Positions 24,954-30,538 of a DNA stretch of 30,538 nt are shown here, piece after piece. The stretch comes from a virus. The DNA lies in the IMG/VR virus record IMGVR_UViG_3300031585_000003, positions 1 to 30,538 of that record. One strand, given 5' to 3'. How positions within the stretch are numbered: position 1 is the first letter of the stretch; each line of letters begins with the position of its first letter. The notes beneath the pieces are model-generated. The model was given only the letters and a program-made list of their open reading frames with translations, made no database searches and was not told the origin of the DNA. The position numbers were made by a program, and so were the translations under genes.

Positions 24954-25271
24954 ATGACAAAATATGAAAAAATGAAAGAAATCATCCTTGACCACCAGGC
25001 GATTGAGGAGGAAATCCTGGAAGTAACCGGAATGTCTGAGGGATCTCTTAAAACTTATGCCCACAAAATGGGTGCGACCAAGGTTAAAGGCAATGGTCAT
25101 TATGAGATTAATGATAGTTCTGATAGTCCCAAGGAAAAAGAGCAAATTATATTTTGGGATGATGAGAATGACCAGGATCAAAATCCCGGGGAGCTGTTTC
25201 GGATTGTTGCTTTTAAGATGGAAAGCCTTTCAAAAACCCTTGATAAATTAGCAAAGATTTGGGGGAAATAG
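24954..25271 (+). CDS. Hypothetical protein with possible N-terminal HTH
   Basis: This is a 105-residue protein. Residues about 10-45 (ILDHQAIEEEILEVTGMSEG then LKTYAHKMGATKVKGNGHYEI) could form a small helix-turn-helix, with a following acidic linker and a C-terminal helix FKMESLSKTLDKLAKIWGK. It is cytoplasmic, unlike both neighbours. ACAGGTG precedes the ATG, and the cohesin-like gene begins at the base after its stop. It could regulate the next genes, but that is a guess. Confidence 0.5.
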   Translation: MTKYEKMKEIILDHQAIEEEILEVTGMSEGSLKTYAHKMGATKVKGNGHYEINDSSDSPKEKEQIIFWDDENDQDQNPGELFRIVAFKMESLSKTLDKLAKIWGK

Positions 25272-25838
25272 ATGAGAAAGTTATCTATAATTGTTTTGTC
25301 ATTATTATTGATAAATTGCGTTCAGGAGATAACCGCAAAAATAAAGATTGGAGATACCATGATTGCGTTGCCAGTTGGTTCTGTATTCGGAGTCAAGCTT
25401 GATGCTGATGACTTCGAGAATATCAAGAATATTGGTCTAAATGTAGTTTACGATAAGGACGTGGTGGAAGTATTTGATACTGACCCCCTGACACCTTTAA
25501 CCCAAGTATCAGCGCAAAACCTGGGCTTCATGCCAAAGGCTTTAATTGCAGCCAGTGTCAGACATACCGGTAACGTAGAGGAGCCTGGGGTGTTGGTAAC
25601 GTCTTATCTGGTTGTCAATAATGCAGATGCCGGTACAACGTCAGAATGGAAGGATGCCTGGATGATTAAGTTTAAGATAATTGGAGTGGGCGAAACCGAC
25701 TTGAACATGATAGTGACTGACTTGACAACGACAACCGGGCAGATTGATCCAAACAATGTTAAGATTTTCAATGAGACAGTTCAGGGAACTCCAGCACTTG
25801 AGAAACCAAAACTAAGATTAACCGGAGTGCTTCTATAA
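25272..25838 (+). CDS. Exported cohesin-like protein (putative lipoprotein)
   Basis: This is a 188-residue protein. MRKLSIIVLSLLLINC is a signal sequence with a possible relaxed lipobox cysteine at 16. Residues about 24-165 follow the cohesin pattern: KIKIGDTMIALPVGSVFGVKL (GD..I.LPV start), IGLNVVYDKDVVEVFD (the 'V.YDP.VLE' block), MIKFKIIGVGETDLNMIV (the 'ITFKV..GTT.L' block). Cohesins bind dockerins. The next gene encodes two dockerin loops and starts in the stop codon of this one (TAATG). The C terminus KPKLRLTGVLL echoes KPKLRLTAIIL of that neighbour. The fold call is by eye, and other carbohydrate-binding or adhesin beta-sandwiches remain possible. Confidence 0.65.
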   Translation: MRKLSIIVLSLLLINCVQEITAKIKIGDTMIALPVGSVFGVKLDADDFENIKNIGLNVVYDKDVVEVFDTDPLTPLTQVSAQNLGFMPKALIAASVRHTGNVEEPGVLVTSYLVVNNADAGTTSEWKDAWMIKFKIIGVGETDLNMIVTDLTTTTGQIDPNNVKIFNETVQGTPALEKPKLRLTGVLL

Positions 25839-26569
25839 TGTGCAAGTGTTTCAAACAATTTTTTCGGTGCTTACTTTGTAGATTCTGTAAGCCGAAACCG
25901 AAGTTGAGATTGACTGCTATCATTCTTTCTTTATTGCTGATCGTTTCGTTACAGGCTCAAGAATACCCTGGTCTTAAACTGTTCTTTTCACAGCCTACAA
26001 AAGACTCAGTATTACAATGGAATACTAAGTTATGCAGCGAAACCGACACAGCAAGAGATGTGTTTCTTAGGACAGACGTTGTTAAATTGGATGAGGTTAA
26101 TGGCTGGGATTCATTAAAGATTATCTGGCCTATTAGCGGTTTTATCCTTGCCAAGAGAGAGTATTGGGCGTTTGTACAGGCCTTGAATAAGAATGGAGTG
26201 AGTGGTTGGGCTGGAATATCATTAATGTTTATTCCTGCTGATGTGAACGGAGATCACGAGGTAAACGGAGGGGATATAGGTCAGGTTATTGATCCACTTG
26301 TTTTCGGAGGTGTGGTTAACGATAAATTCCCTAATAATATCTGGACAGACGTAAATAGAGACGGTTATATTAACGGAACAGATGTTGGACTTATCTTGAA
26401 CGACATAGGGACAGTATATGTGCCAAAGAATTCGATGCTATTATTATCTCCACAAACAGGAAAGATGACTCCATCAACACCGGCACTACATCCACCTGGA
26501 GCGCCACCACCGGCCACTTGGTCACCTATGCAACCGCCTGTAGGATCACCGGAACCGAGGATGAAATGA
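25838..26569 (+). CDS. Secreted protein with dockerin type I-like calcium loops
   Basis: This is a 243-residue protein. Residues 1-17 carry five cysteines (C2, C4, C11, C14, C17), then KPKPKLRLT and a hydrophobic core ending SLQAQ at 41, so a signal peptide with an extended, odd N-region. Residues about 42-130 look like a beta or Fn3-like domain ending in AFVQALNKNGVSGWAGISL. Two textbook dockerin loops follow: D135, N137, D139, N143, D146 (DVNGDHEVNGGD) and D171, N173, D175, N179, D182 (DVNRDGYINGTD), about 36 residues apart. The last 40 residues are proline-rich. The overlap with the cohesin-like gene implies a stoichiometric pair. Confidence 0.75.
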   Translation: MCKCFKQFFRCLLCRFCKPKPKLRLTAIILSLLLIVSLQAQEYPGLKLFFSQPTKDSVLQWNTKLCSETDTARDVFLRTDVVKLDEVNGWDSLKIIWPISGFILAKREYWAFVQALNKNGVSGWAGISLMFIPADVNGDHEVNGGDIGQVIDPLVFGGVVNDKFPNNIWTDVNRDGYINGTDVGLILNDIGTVYVPKNSMLLLSPQTGKMTPSTPALHPPGAPPPATWSPMQPPVGSPEPRMK

Positions 26570-26649
26570 GATACAAATTCAACATATACGCTTTGTCACT
26601 AATGTGTGGAAGTAGATTCAAGGGGAAATTCCAAGCGCACCTAAAATAA
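26566..26649 (+). CDS. Possible 27-residue micropeptide
   Basis: ATG 26566 overlaps the stop of the dockerin gene (ATGA), with CGAGG five bases upstream. The frame MRYKFNIYALSLMCGSRFKG continues to a stop at 26649. It may be translationally coupled, but it may equally be chance. The remaining spacer to 26705 shows nothing else convincing. Confidence 0.25.
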   Translation: MRYKFNIYALSLMCGSRFKGKFQAHLK

Positions 26650-26705
26650 AATGATAGAAATAAAAGCAAACAATAGGGAAGTTGAATATCCGAGAGGGAT
26701 AATAG

Positions 26706-26969
26706 ATGGGCATCGAAGATTATATCATTGTCGCACAGATTATATTATTTCTTGCCACATTATTGTCAATCGTGAAGGGGGTGGATTGGATAATGGTAAA
26801 GGTAGATAAAAGAATGGACGAAAGAATAATGCTCAACGAACATTTTAGAAAACTTTTTTCTAACAGCGAAAGTGCCAAAGAAAAGCTTAAGGAGTTAGAG
26901 AAAATAGGACAATGCATTAGCGATATTAAGCTAATACTTGCACGGAAGGGATTAATTGATAAAACTTAA
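26706..26969 (+). CDS. Small membrane protein with cytoplasmic helix
   Basis: This is an 87-residue protein. One N-terminal membrane helix (DYIIVAQIILFLATLLSIVKG) is followed by a charged helical tail (SESAKEKLKELEKIGQ). GAGGGAT precedes the ATG. It is the first of a run of five small, mostly membrane proteins after the secreted genes, where phages often keep holin and spanin functions. No lysis family is recognised. Confidence 0.55.
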   Translation: MGIEDYIIVAQIILFLATLLSIVKGVDWIMVKVDKRMDERIMLNEHFRKLFSNSESAKEKLKELEKIGQCISDIKLILARKGLIDKT

Positions 26970-27051
26970 ATGAGATATATCTTTCAACATATTAAGACTA
27001 AACAAGGCTCTAAGATATTATTTGGAGTCATAAAGAAAATAGAGGAAAAAG

Positions 27052-27381
27052 ATGGACTTGCTTTACAGACTTATTATTTTCGGATTGTCTTATTTTTTAA
27101 TCGCAATCTTAAAAGCATTCAGAGATTGCGTAAAAGATGAATATAATTGGGATACTTCAATATTCAGCAAGTATTCTATTTTTATAAAGTGGCACAATAT
27201 GTCAGTCCCGTATGACGACTGGCACGTTGCAGATGGGACTATACAAGGTCTATATGTATTTAGTTTCATCTGGTTGCTATCTGAAAGTTGGTGGATTTCT
27301 ATAATATTTACACCAATATATCTATACGGAGTATTTTATAATATATTTAACTTATTTGAAGAAAACCTTTTTAGAAAATAA
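27052..27381 (+). CDS. Membrane protein, three predicted helices
   Basis: This is a 109-residue protein with hydrophobic segments at about 5-21 (YRLIIFGLSYFLIAILK), 70-85 (LYVFSFIWLLSESWW) and 86-100 (ISIIFTPIYLYGVFY). The middle soluble part has IKWHNMSVPYDDWHVADG, a His/Asp/Trp-rich region that could be functional. GAGGAAAAAG precedes the ATG. An alternative overlapping frame starts at 26970. Function is unknown, and a holin-like role is possible. Confidence 0.6.
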   Translation: MDLLYRLIIFGLSYFLIAILKAFRDCVKDEYNWDTSIFSKYSIFIKWHNMSVPYDDWHVADGTIQGLYVFSFIWLLSESWWISIIFTPIYLYGVFYNIFNLFEENLFRK

Positions 27382-27412
27382 CTAACCATAAACCAAAGAA
27401 AGGGGGCCTATA

Positions 27413-27577
27413 ATGGCTCTAACAAAAGGTGAAGTAGTGCAGTGTGCGGGCCGACTGGTAGAAAGAGTTGGCATAGCGCTGGATGACGAGGAAACTCCTG
27501 ATAAGATTTCTCTTGAAGAAGCTTTAAAAATGCTACAAGATACTATTGTAGATATAATGAAAGAGTATTCAGACTGA
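27413..27577 (+). CDS. Small acidic protein
   Basis: This is a 54-residue protein, MALTKGEVVQCAGRLVERVG ... DIMKEYSD, with AAAGGGGG ahead of the ATG and a 9-base gap to the next gene. It is helical and acidic, with no membrane segment. The good ribosome site and tight packing in the membrane-protein run support that it is real. Function is unknown. Confidence 0.6.
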   Translation: MALTKGEVVQCAGRLVERVGIALDDEETPDKISLEEALKMLQDTIVDIMKEYSD

Positions 27578-27586
27578 GGAGATATA

Positions 27587-27883
27587 ATGGGCAAGCTGAT
27601 AAAAAAGTTATTGAGAGCATTAAGTGGGCACAAAACTATTATTAGTCTTGCCCTTTATATTATTTGGTCAAGGATGGGTCTTGATCCGAGTAGTGAGGTA
27701 CTTAAATTAGTAAACGACTTCTTAATAGGCTTAATTACTATTTCTGCTACTCATCATATAGTCAAGACTGAGCCGGTAAAGAAGGTTGGCAAAATAGCAT
27801 TAGCAAAAGTGGATAAAAATCCATTCGGGTTGTGGTGGAATAACAAGAAGTGGAAAAAGGATAACAAGGGAAATGACAGATAA
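27587..27883 (+). CDS. Small membrane protein, holin-like candidate
   Basis: This is a 98-residue protein. A basic N terminus (MGKLIKKLLRALSGHK) is followed by two hydrophobic segments, TIISLALYIIWSRMG and LVNDFLIGLITISATHHIV, and a very basic C-terminal tail (WWNNKKWKKDNKGNDR). Two helices plus a charged tail fits class II holins, but no holin family is recognised. GAGGAGATATA precedes the ATG. It overlaps the next gene by 11 bases. Confidence 0.5.
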   Translation: MGKLIKKLLRALSGHKTIISLALYIIWSRMGLDPSSEVLKLVNDFLIGLITISATHHIVKTEPVKKVGKIALAKVDKNPFGLWWNNKKWKKDNKGNDR

Positions 27884-28214
27884 GGAATATATGACTAAGG
27901 CAGACGTCAGAGAATTTGTGAATAATCAAGTCGATCACGCTTTTAGTAGATTAGTCGATAAGATTAACCATGTGGAAAAGCTGATTACACAACGGCTTGA
28001 GTTGGAAGACCGGGCGCTAATTAAGGCCGAGGCCATTGAATTTAAGTCAAAAAAACAAGTTTCTGACGACATAGAAAAGATAGTTAAAAAAGTATTGGAG
28101 TTGAGTAGAGGAAGCTCACTTTTATCAGGAACATTCAGAGGTGCTGGACTTACAGTAATGGTGGTGTTTGAGTTAATCATACTAATCTTATTGGCAATCA
28201 AGGCCTTTATGTAG
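27873..28214 (+). CDS. Coiled-coil protein with C-terminal membrane anchor
   Basis: This is a 113-residue protein. Charged helices (NNQVDHAFSRLVDKINHVEK ... QVSDDIEKIVKKVLELSRG) are followed by one C-terminal membrane helix (LTVMVVFELIILILLAIKAFM). It partly overlaps the holin-like gene. It might be a lysis-control or scaffold-like membrane protein, but the topology is opposite to a classic inner-membrane spanin, which has an N-terminal anchor. It is the last rightward gene before the terminator. Confidence 0.55.
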   Translation: MTDKEYMTKADVREFVNNQVDHAFSRLVDKINHVEKLITQRLELEDRALIKAEAIEFKSKKQVSDDIEKIVKKVLELSRGSSLLSGTFRGAGLTVMVVFELIILILLAIKAFM

Positions 28215-28230
28215 TCAAGTCTCCTGGGGT

Positions 28231-28267
28231 GCCTCCTAATTCCCTCCACTCCGGGGGGCTTTTTTTA
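28231..28267 (+). terminator. Intrinsic terminator of the rightward operon
   Basis: GCCTCC (28231-28236) pairs with GGGGGC (28254-28259, one wobble) around a C/T-rich loop, followed at once by seven T. It sits 17 bases after the last rightward gene and directly before the leftward cluster, so it separates convergent transcription units. Confidence 0.65.
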
Positions 28268-28287
28268 TGAATGTTAATTAGTAGTTA
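28263..28287 (-). repeat. Gene-end repeat, copy 1
   Basis: On the minus strand TAACTACTAATTAACATTC plus ATAAAA begins with the stop codon of the 28285-28545 gene. The same 25 bases occur at 29047-29071, and with two changes at 29586-29610, each time starting exactly at a stop codon. Confidence 0.85.
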
Positions 28288-28545
28288 TGTGCCCCAAAAA
28301 TTATCGTAGTCCTCTTTGTTTTTAAACTCAAAAACATTTGTTATAACAACACATTCAGCTTTCCCATTAAGTTGCTTTGCAGCAAGTTTCTTTAGGTCTT
28401 CGTTTTGGGGGAATTGGGGACCATAACTACTTATATTACCTTTAACTCTTTTCAAATTGTCTTGGTAGTAATATGTTATTAAAAAATAGCGCATAACATC
28501 AGTATTAAGCGGACTCGAATCCGCTGTGGTTTTCTGCTTTTTCAT
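28285..28545 (-). CDS. Small hypothetical protein
   Basis: This is an 86-residue protein. I start it at ATG 28545 (MKKQKTTADSSPLNTDVMRY), because GAGGTAAAA lies just before it, rather than at the longer frame from 28575. The part RYFLITYYYQDNLKRVKGNI and VVITNVFEFKNKEDYDNFWG suggests a small alpha/beta fold. No family is recognised. Its stop begins a copy of the 25-base gene-end repeat. Confidence 0.6.
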   Translation of the reverse strand: MKKQKTTADSSPLNTDVMRYFLITYYYQDNLKRVKGNISSYGPQFPQNEDLKKLAAKQLNGKAECVVITNVFEFKNKEDYDNFWGT

Positions 28546-28598
28546 TTTTACCTCAAGTTTTTTGGTTAAACTCACCGCTTATACTTGCCGTTAGTAGC

Positions 28599-28835
28599 CT
28601 ATTTTATTAAGCAACCAAACATAGCGTTGTTATATTTGTTTACATCTGAGCCAATATATAAAATTGTTTTTCCTCGTCCTAATCCATCCCCTAAATATAA
28701 ACCAAGGCTAAATGATAAAATACAAAGTGTAGCGGTTATCCAACGCCAACGGCTACTAACCAACCGTTCCACTTGAACTTGCCTATCGTTGTTCAAGTTT
28801 GGTCGGTCTTGGTTTAGGTCTTGTTTTTTATTCAT
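28599..28835 (-). CDS. Small single-pass membrane protein
   Basis: This is a 78-residue protein from ATG 28835, supported by CAGGAGAAAAGAT. An Asn/Gln/Asp-rich N terminus (MNKKQDLNQDRPNLNNDRQV) is followed by one membrane helix (WITATLCILSFSLGLYLGDG) and a short tail. No family is recognised. Unlike its neighbours it does not end in the 25-base repeat. Confidence 0.55.
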   Translation of the reverse strand: MNKKQDLNQDRPNLNNDRQVQVERLVSSRWRWITATLCILSFSLGLYLGDGLGRGKTILYIGSDVNKYNNAMFGCLIK

Positions 28836-28897
28836 ATCTTTTCTCCTGCAAGTCAAGTGAACTTTGTCCGTTATAAACCTTTATGATAGGCGATCCT

Positions 28898-29012
28898 GGT
28901 GGCTCTCAGGGCGTTTTTATTCTGTAGATATTTTTGCAACAGCCCTGGCCGTTTTAATACTTATTCGAGAGCCATCTACAAAATCCGCCCTCCATACCAG
29001 GGCCAAAAATAT
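28898..29012. repeat. Interleaved inverted repeats
   Basis: Four complementary pairs interlock: GGTGGCTCTC (28898) with GAGAGCCATC (28967), AGGGCG (28908) with CGCCCT (28986), TGTAGAT (28923) with ATCTACA (28974), and GCCCTGGC (28942) with CCAGGGCC (28997). They lie mostly within a 37-codon leftward frame. Confidence 0.5.
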
Positions 29013-29030
29013 TTTTAATCGAAGCATCAT
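28917..29030 (-). CDS. Possible 37-residue protein
   Basis: ATG 29030 opens MMLRLKIFLALVWRADFVDG then SRISIKTARAVAKISTE. It has a good AGGGGTG ribosome site seven bases away and lies directly after a gene-end repeat. The first half is hydrophobic and the second basic. The dense inverted repeats here leave open that the DNA encodes a structured RNA instead. Confidence 0.45.
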   Translation of the reverse strand: MMLRLKIFLALVWRADFVDGSRISIKTARAVAKISTE

Positions 29031-29046
29031 GTCATCACCCCTTCTG

Positions 29047-29071
29047 TTTTATGAATGTTAATTAGTAGTTA
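29047..29071 (-). repeat. Gene-end repeat, copy 2
   Basis: Identical to 28263-28287 and starting at the stop codon of the 29069-29569 gene. It is followed on the minus strand by CAGAAGGGGTGATGAC and the start at 29030. Confidence 0.85.
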
Positions 29072-29569
29072 TTTTTGCACCCACCCCAAAGTATCATAAA
29101 TAACTATTACGCTTGGGTCTTTAATATACAATGTATCACTGCCAACGTTTATTGTTGCCCTAACTTTATAATCGTTAAATTTAAAGGTTAAATTAGTGTC
29201 AATTAAAGCTGTTGTTTTATTTGGTAATTTGCCTTTACAATTTTTAAGATTTTCTCGAAGGATATTTAAACTATCAAGCTTCGTTAAAACACCAACTTTA
29301 AGATATTTAAAAAACAAATTAGCCGCCTTGTCATAGCTTAAATCTCCATAAACTGTCATTGTATCAGAAGAAAAATCCATTGTTAGCTTTTTATTATTAA
29401 AATGAAAAACTACAGTCTGAGGAGGTAAATATTTACCAACATGAACTACATTACTGTCATTTACTGTATTATTATTTAGTTGATATATTTGTGACGAAGA
29501 AACAGAAAATAACAGAAGCATTAAAGCGACTGCCACCACACACCATAATTTTTTGAAATTCTTCCACAT
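29069..29569 (-). CDS. Secreted protein of unknown function
   Basis: This is a 166-residue protein with a Sec signal peptide (basic MWKNFKKLW, then VVAVALMLLLFSVSSSQ, likely cut after SQ). The mature part alternates beta segments (TVVFHFNNKKLTMDFSSDTM, YKVRATINVGSDTLYIKDPS) with one helical section containing a single cysteine (LRENLKNCKG). AGGAGGAAAAAT precedes the ATG. No family is recognised. Its stop begins a copy of the 25-base repeat. Confidence 0.6.
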   Translation of the reverse strand: MWKNFKKLWCVVAVALMLLLFSVSSSQIYQLNNNTVNDSNVVHVGKYLPPQTVVFHFNNKKLTMDFSSDTMTVYGDLSYDKAANLFFKYLKVGVLTKLDSLNILRENLKNCKGKLPNKTTALIDTNLTFKFNDYKVRATINVGSDTLYIKDPSVIVIYDTLGWVQK

Positions 29570-29585
29570 ATTTTTCCTCCTTCTA

Positions 29586-29610
29586 TTTTATGAATGTTGA
29601 TTAATAGTTA
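29586..29610 (-). repeat. Gene-end repeat, copy 3
   Basis: Matches copies 1 and 2 at 23 of 25 positions and starts at the stop codon of the 29608-29961 gene. It is followed on the minus strand by the AGGAGG ribosome site of the 29569 gene. Confidence 0.85.
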
Positions 29611-29961
29611 TCTTGCATTGATCTCAAATAGATACTTTTTCTTTTCCCCACATAATAATTCTTCTTGAACCCAATATTGATCCCCATTATCAAACTCAAC
29701 ATAATAACATGCCCTTGTCATTGCTCCGCCCCGAATTGCAGAAACAATTCCCCATAATTTTGTATTTACTTTATTTACCCTTTCGCCTATTTTAAACTCC
29801 GCACCATAACCAATCCCAACATGCCCATCATCAACAATTGTAATTGTTTGGGTTGTATCATTCTTTACAACTTTCGATACATTATTTTTATCTTTTGCAA
29901 TGCAAGATAACCATATCATGCAAAGGACAAAAACCGCTGTGATCTTTTTAAAATATTTCAT
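29608..29961 (-). CDS. Putative secreted lipoprotein
   Basis: This is a 117-residue protein. The signal sequence MKYFKKITAVFVLCMIWLSC ends in a possible relaxed lipobox (C20), as seen in Bacteroidota-type lipoproteins. The mature part AEFKIGERVNKVNTKLWGIV, ACYYVEFDNGDQYWVQEELL looks like a small SH3/KOW-type barrel. AGGAGATTTGAG precedes the ATG. Function is unknown. Confidence 0.55.
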   Translation of the reverse strand: MKYFKKITAVFVLCMIWLSCIAKDKNNVSKVVKNDTTQTITIVDDGHVGIGYGAEFKIGERVNKVNTKLWGIVSAIRGGAMTRACYYVEFDNGDQYWVQEELLCGEKKKYLFEINAR

Positions 29962-30029
29962 CTCAAATCTCCTCTTAGTTTACTCTTGTTTTTGCCATTG
30001 ATGATCGACGTTAGGGGCACGCAAAAACA

Positions 30030-30538
30030 TCATACGTCCCATAGTTCCGGTTGTTTAAATACCACCCGCTTCCGGTGGGCTACGCTTAGTGCGCAATTTA
30101 AAATGTGTAGTCCTAATTTTGGTTTAACACAATTTCTTAATATTTGTCTTTTATCTGAACCTAATTGATATTTTGATATATCAAACCCAAAATATTCCTG
30201 AAGATATTTAACATCACTATCCTTATGCCTTCTCTTTGGTGTCTCCTCAATGTATTCTCTTATATTAAAATTACTCCAAAATAAATGTCTATCTCTGATT
30301 CGGGCAGGAATCAAGGGTTCATAATATGGAATCACGTTCTCAACAATCCATAACCCATTAAACCAGTGTTTTAGTAAAAGGATTTCCTCATATAGTTTCA
30401 TGTCTGGATATTCAAGCTCTTTACCACCTATTTTTCCATCCCATTTCAATGGCACAGCAAATGTATTCAATCTTGAATGAGAAGGACAAGGTGGAGAACT
30501 CCAGATAAACTCAAATTCTTTGTAATGCTCTAAAAGGT
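30030..30538 (-). CDS. DNA cytosine-5 methyltransferase, C-terminal part
   Basis: The reading frame runs in from the right edge, so the N terminus with the AdoMet motifs is missing. Near the edge is the catalytic motif IV, WSSPPCPSHSRLNTF (30455-30500 region, PPC cysteine), followed by motif VI as WIVENVIPYY. The rest contains a target-recognition-like section ending with ..LSVAHRKRVVFKQPELWDV. Phage-type C5 methylases have this layout and protect DNA from restriction. It is the most upstream leftward gene seen here. Confidence 0.9.
   Translation of the reverse strand, partial: LLEHYKEFEFIWSSPPCPSHSRLNTFAVPLKWDGKIGGKELEYPDMKLYEEILLLKHWFNGLWIVENVIPYYEPLIPARIRDRHLFWSNFNIREYIEETPKRRHKDSDVKYLQEYFGFDISKYQLGSDKRQILRNCVKPKLGLHILNCALSVAHRKRVVFKQPELWDV

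Noticed and set aside
26651-26818. Open frame MIEIKANNREVEYPRG... overlapping the 26706 gene
   Set aside because: It overlaps most of the start of a better supported membrane-protein gene with a good ribosome site, and shows no recognisable content.
26970-27140. 56-codon frame MRYIFQHIKTKQ... starting right after the 26706 gene
   Set aside because: It overlaps the 27052 membrane-protein gene by about 90 bases and lacks a ribosome site of its own. It is kept only as a weak alternative.
1-30538. tRNA genes, rRNA genes and CRISPR arrays
   Set aside because: I looked for cloverleaf-like segments and regularly spaced repeats and saw none. The repeats found are two to three copies at gene ends, not an array.

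Overview
The window looks like most of the structural half of a tailed dsDNA phage or prophage (Caudoviricetes). The rightward genes run in classic packaging and morphogenesis order: small terminase, large terminase, portal, scaffold, major capsid, decoration protein, head-tail adaptors, a very long nozzle/hub-like protein, three ejection-type proteins, then fibre-like proteins. I see no tape measure, sheath or tail-tube protein, so a short-tailed (podovirus-like) virion is the best inference. No integrase, polymerase or recognisable endolysin is present, so lifestyle cannot be decided. Several proteins carry Sec signal peptides ending in ..SQ or ..AQ, and there is a cohesin/dockerin-like pair. 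These favour a host in the Bacteroidota/Ignavibacteriota (FCB) area, but that is inference only.

Layout. 1-1482: small rightward accessory genes, with a decayed methylase-like gene end, a CxxCxGxG zinc protein and an MT-A70 adenine methylase. 1490-2656: a leftward cluster of small hypothetical genes. 2657-2846: a divergent control region with a sigma70-like promoter and a perfect operator-like palindrome. 2847-22054: the long rightward packaging, head and tail run, mostly with overlapping or abutting genes and one strong hairpin after the capsid/decoration pair. 22081-23208: a fibre with VGIGT-type repeats. 23208-24537: an IS110-family element with a well-formed candidate bridge RNA, inserted in the Shine-Dalgarno sequence between the fibre and the next gene. 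24543-28214: secreted and membrane accessory proteins, including adjacent cohesin-like and dockerin-like genes and a group of small membrane proteins where lysis functions would be expected. 28231-28267: a terminator. 28285-30538: a leftward cluster of small, often secreted proteins, three of whose genes end in the same 25-base repeat. It begins, off the right edge, with a cytosine-5 DNA methyltransferase.

How the genes fit together. TerS/TerL package DNA through the portal into a scaffolded capsid. Two paralogous adaptors and the large beta-rich protein probably build the short tail, and the three alpha-helical proteins after it are probably ejected with the DNA. The two methylases probably modify phage DNA. 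The strangest feature is the set of exported proteins interleaved with virion genes. In particular, a putative lipoprotein with a cohesin-like fold lies directly before a secreted protein with two textbook dockerin calcium loops, which suggests a phage-encoded surface tethering module.
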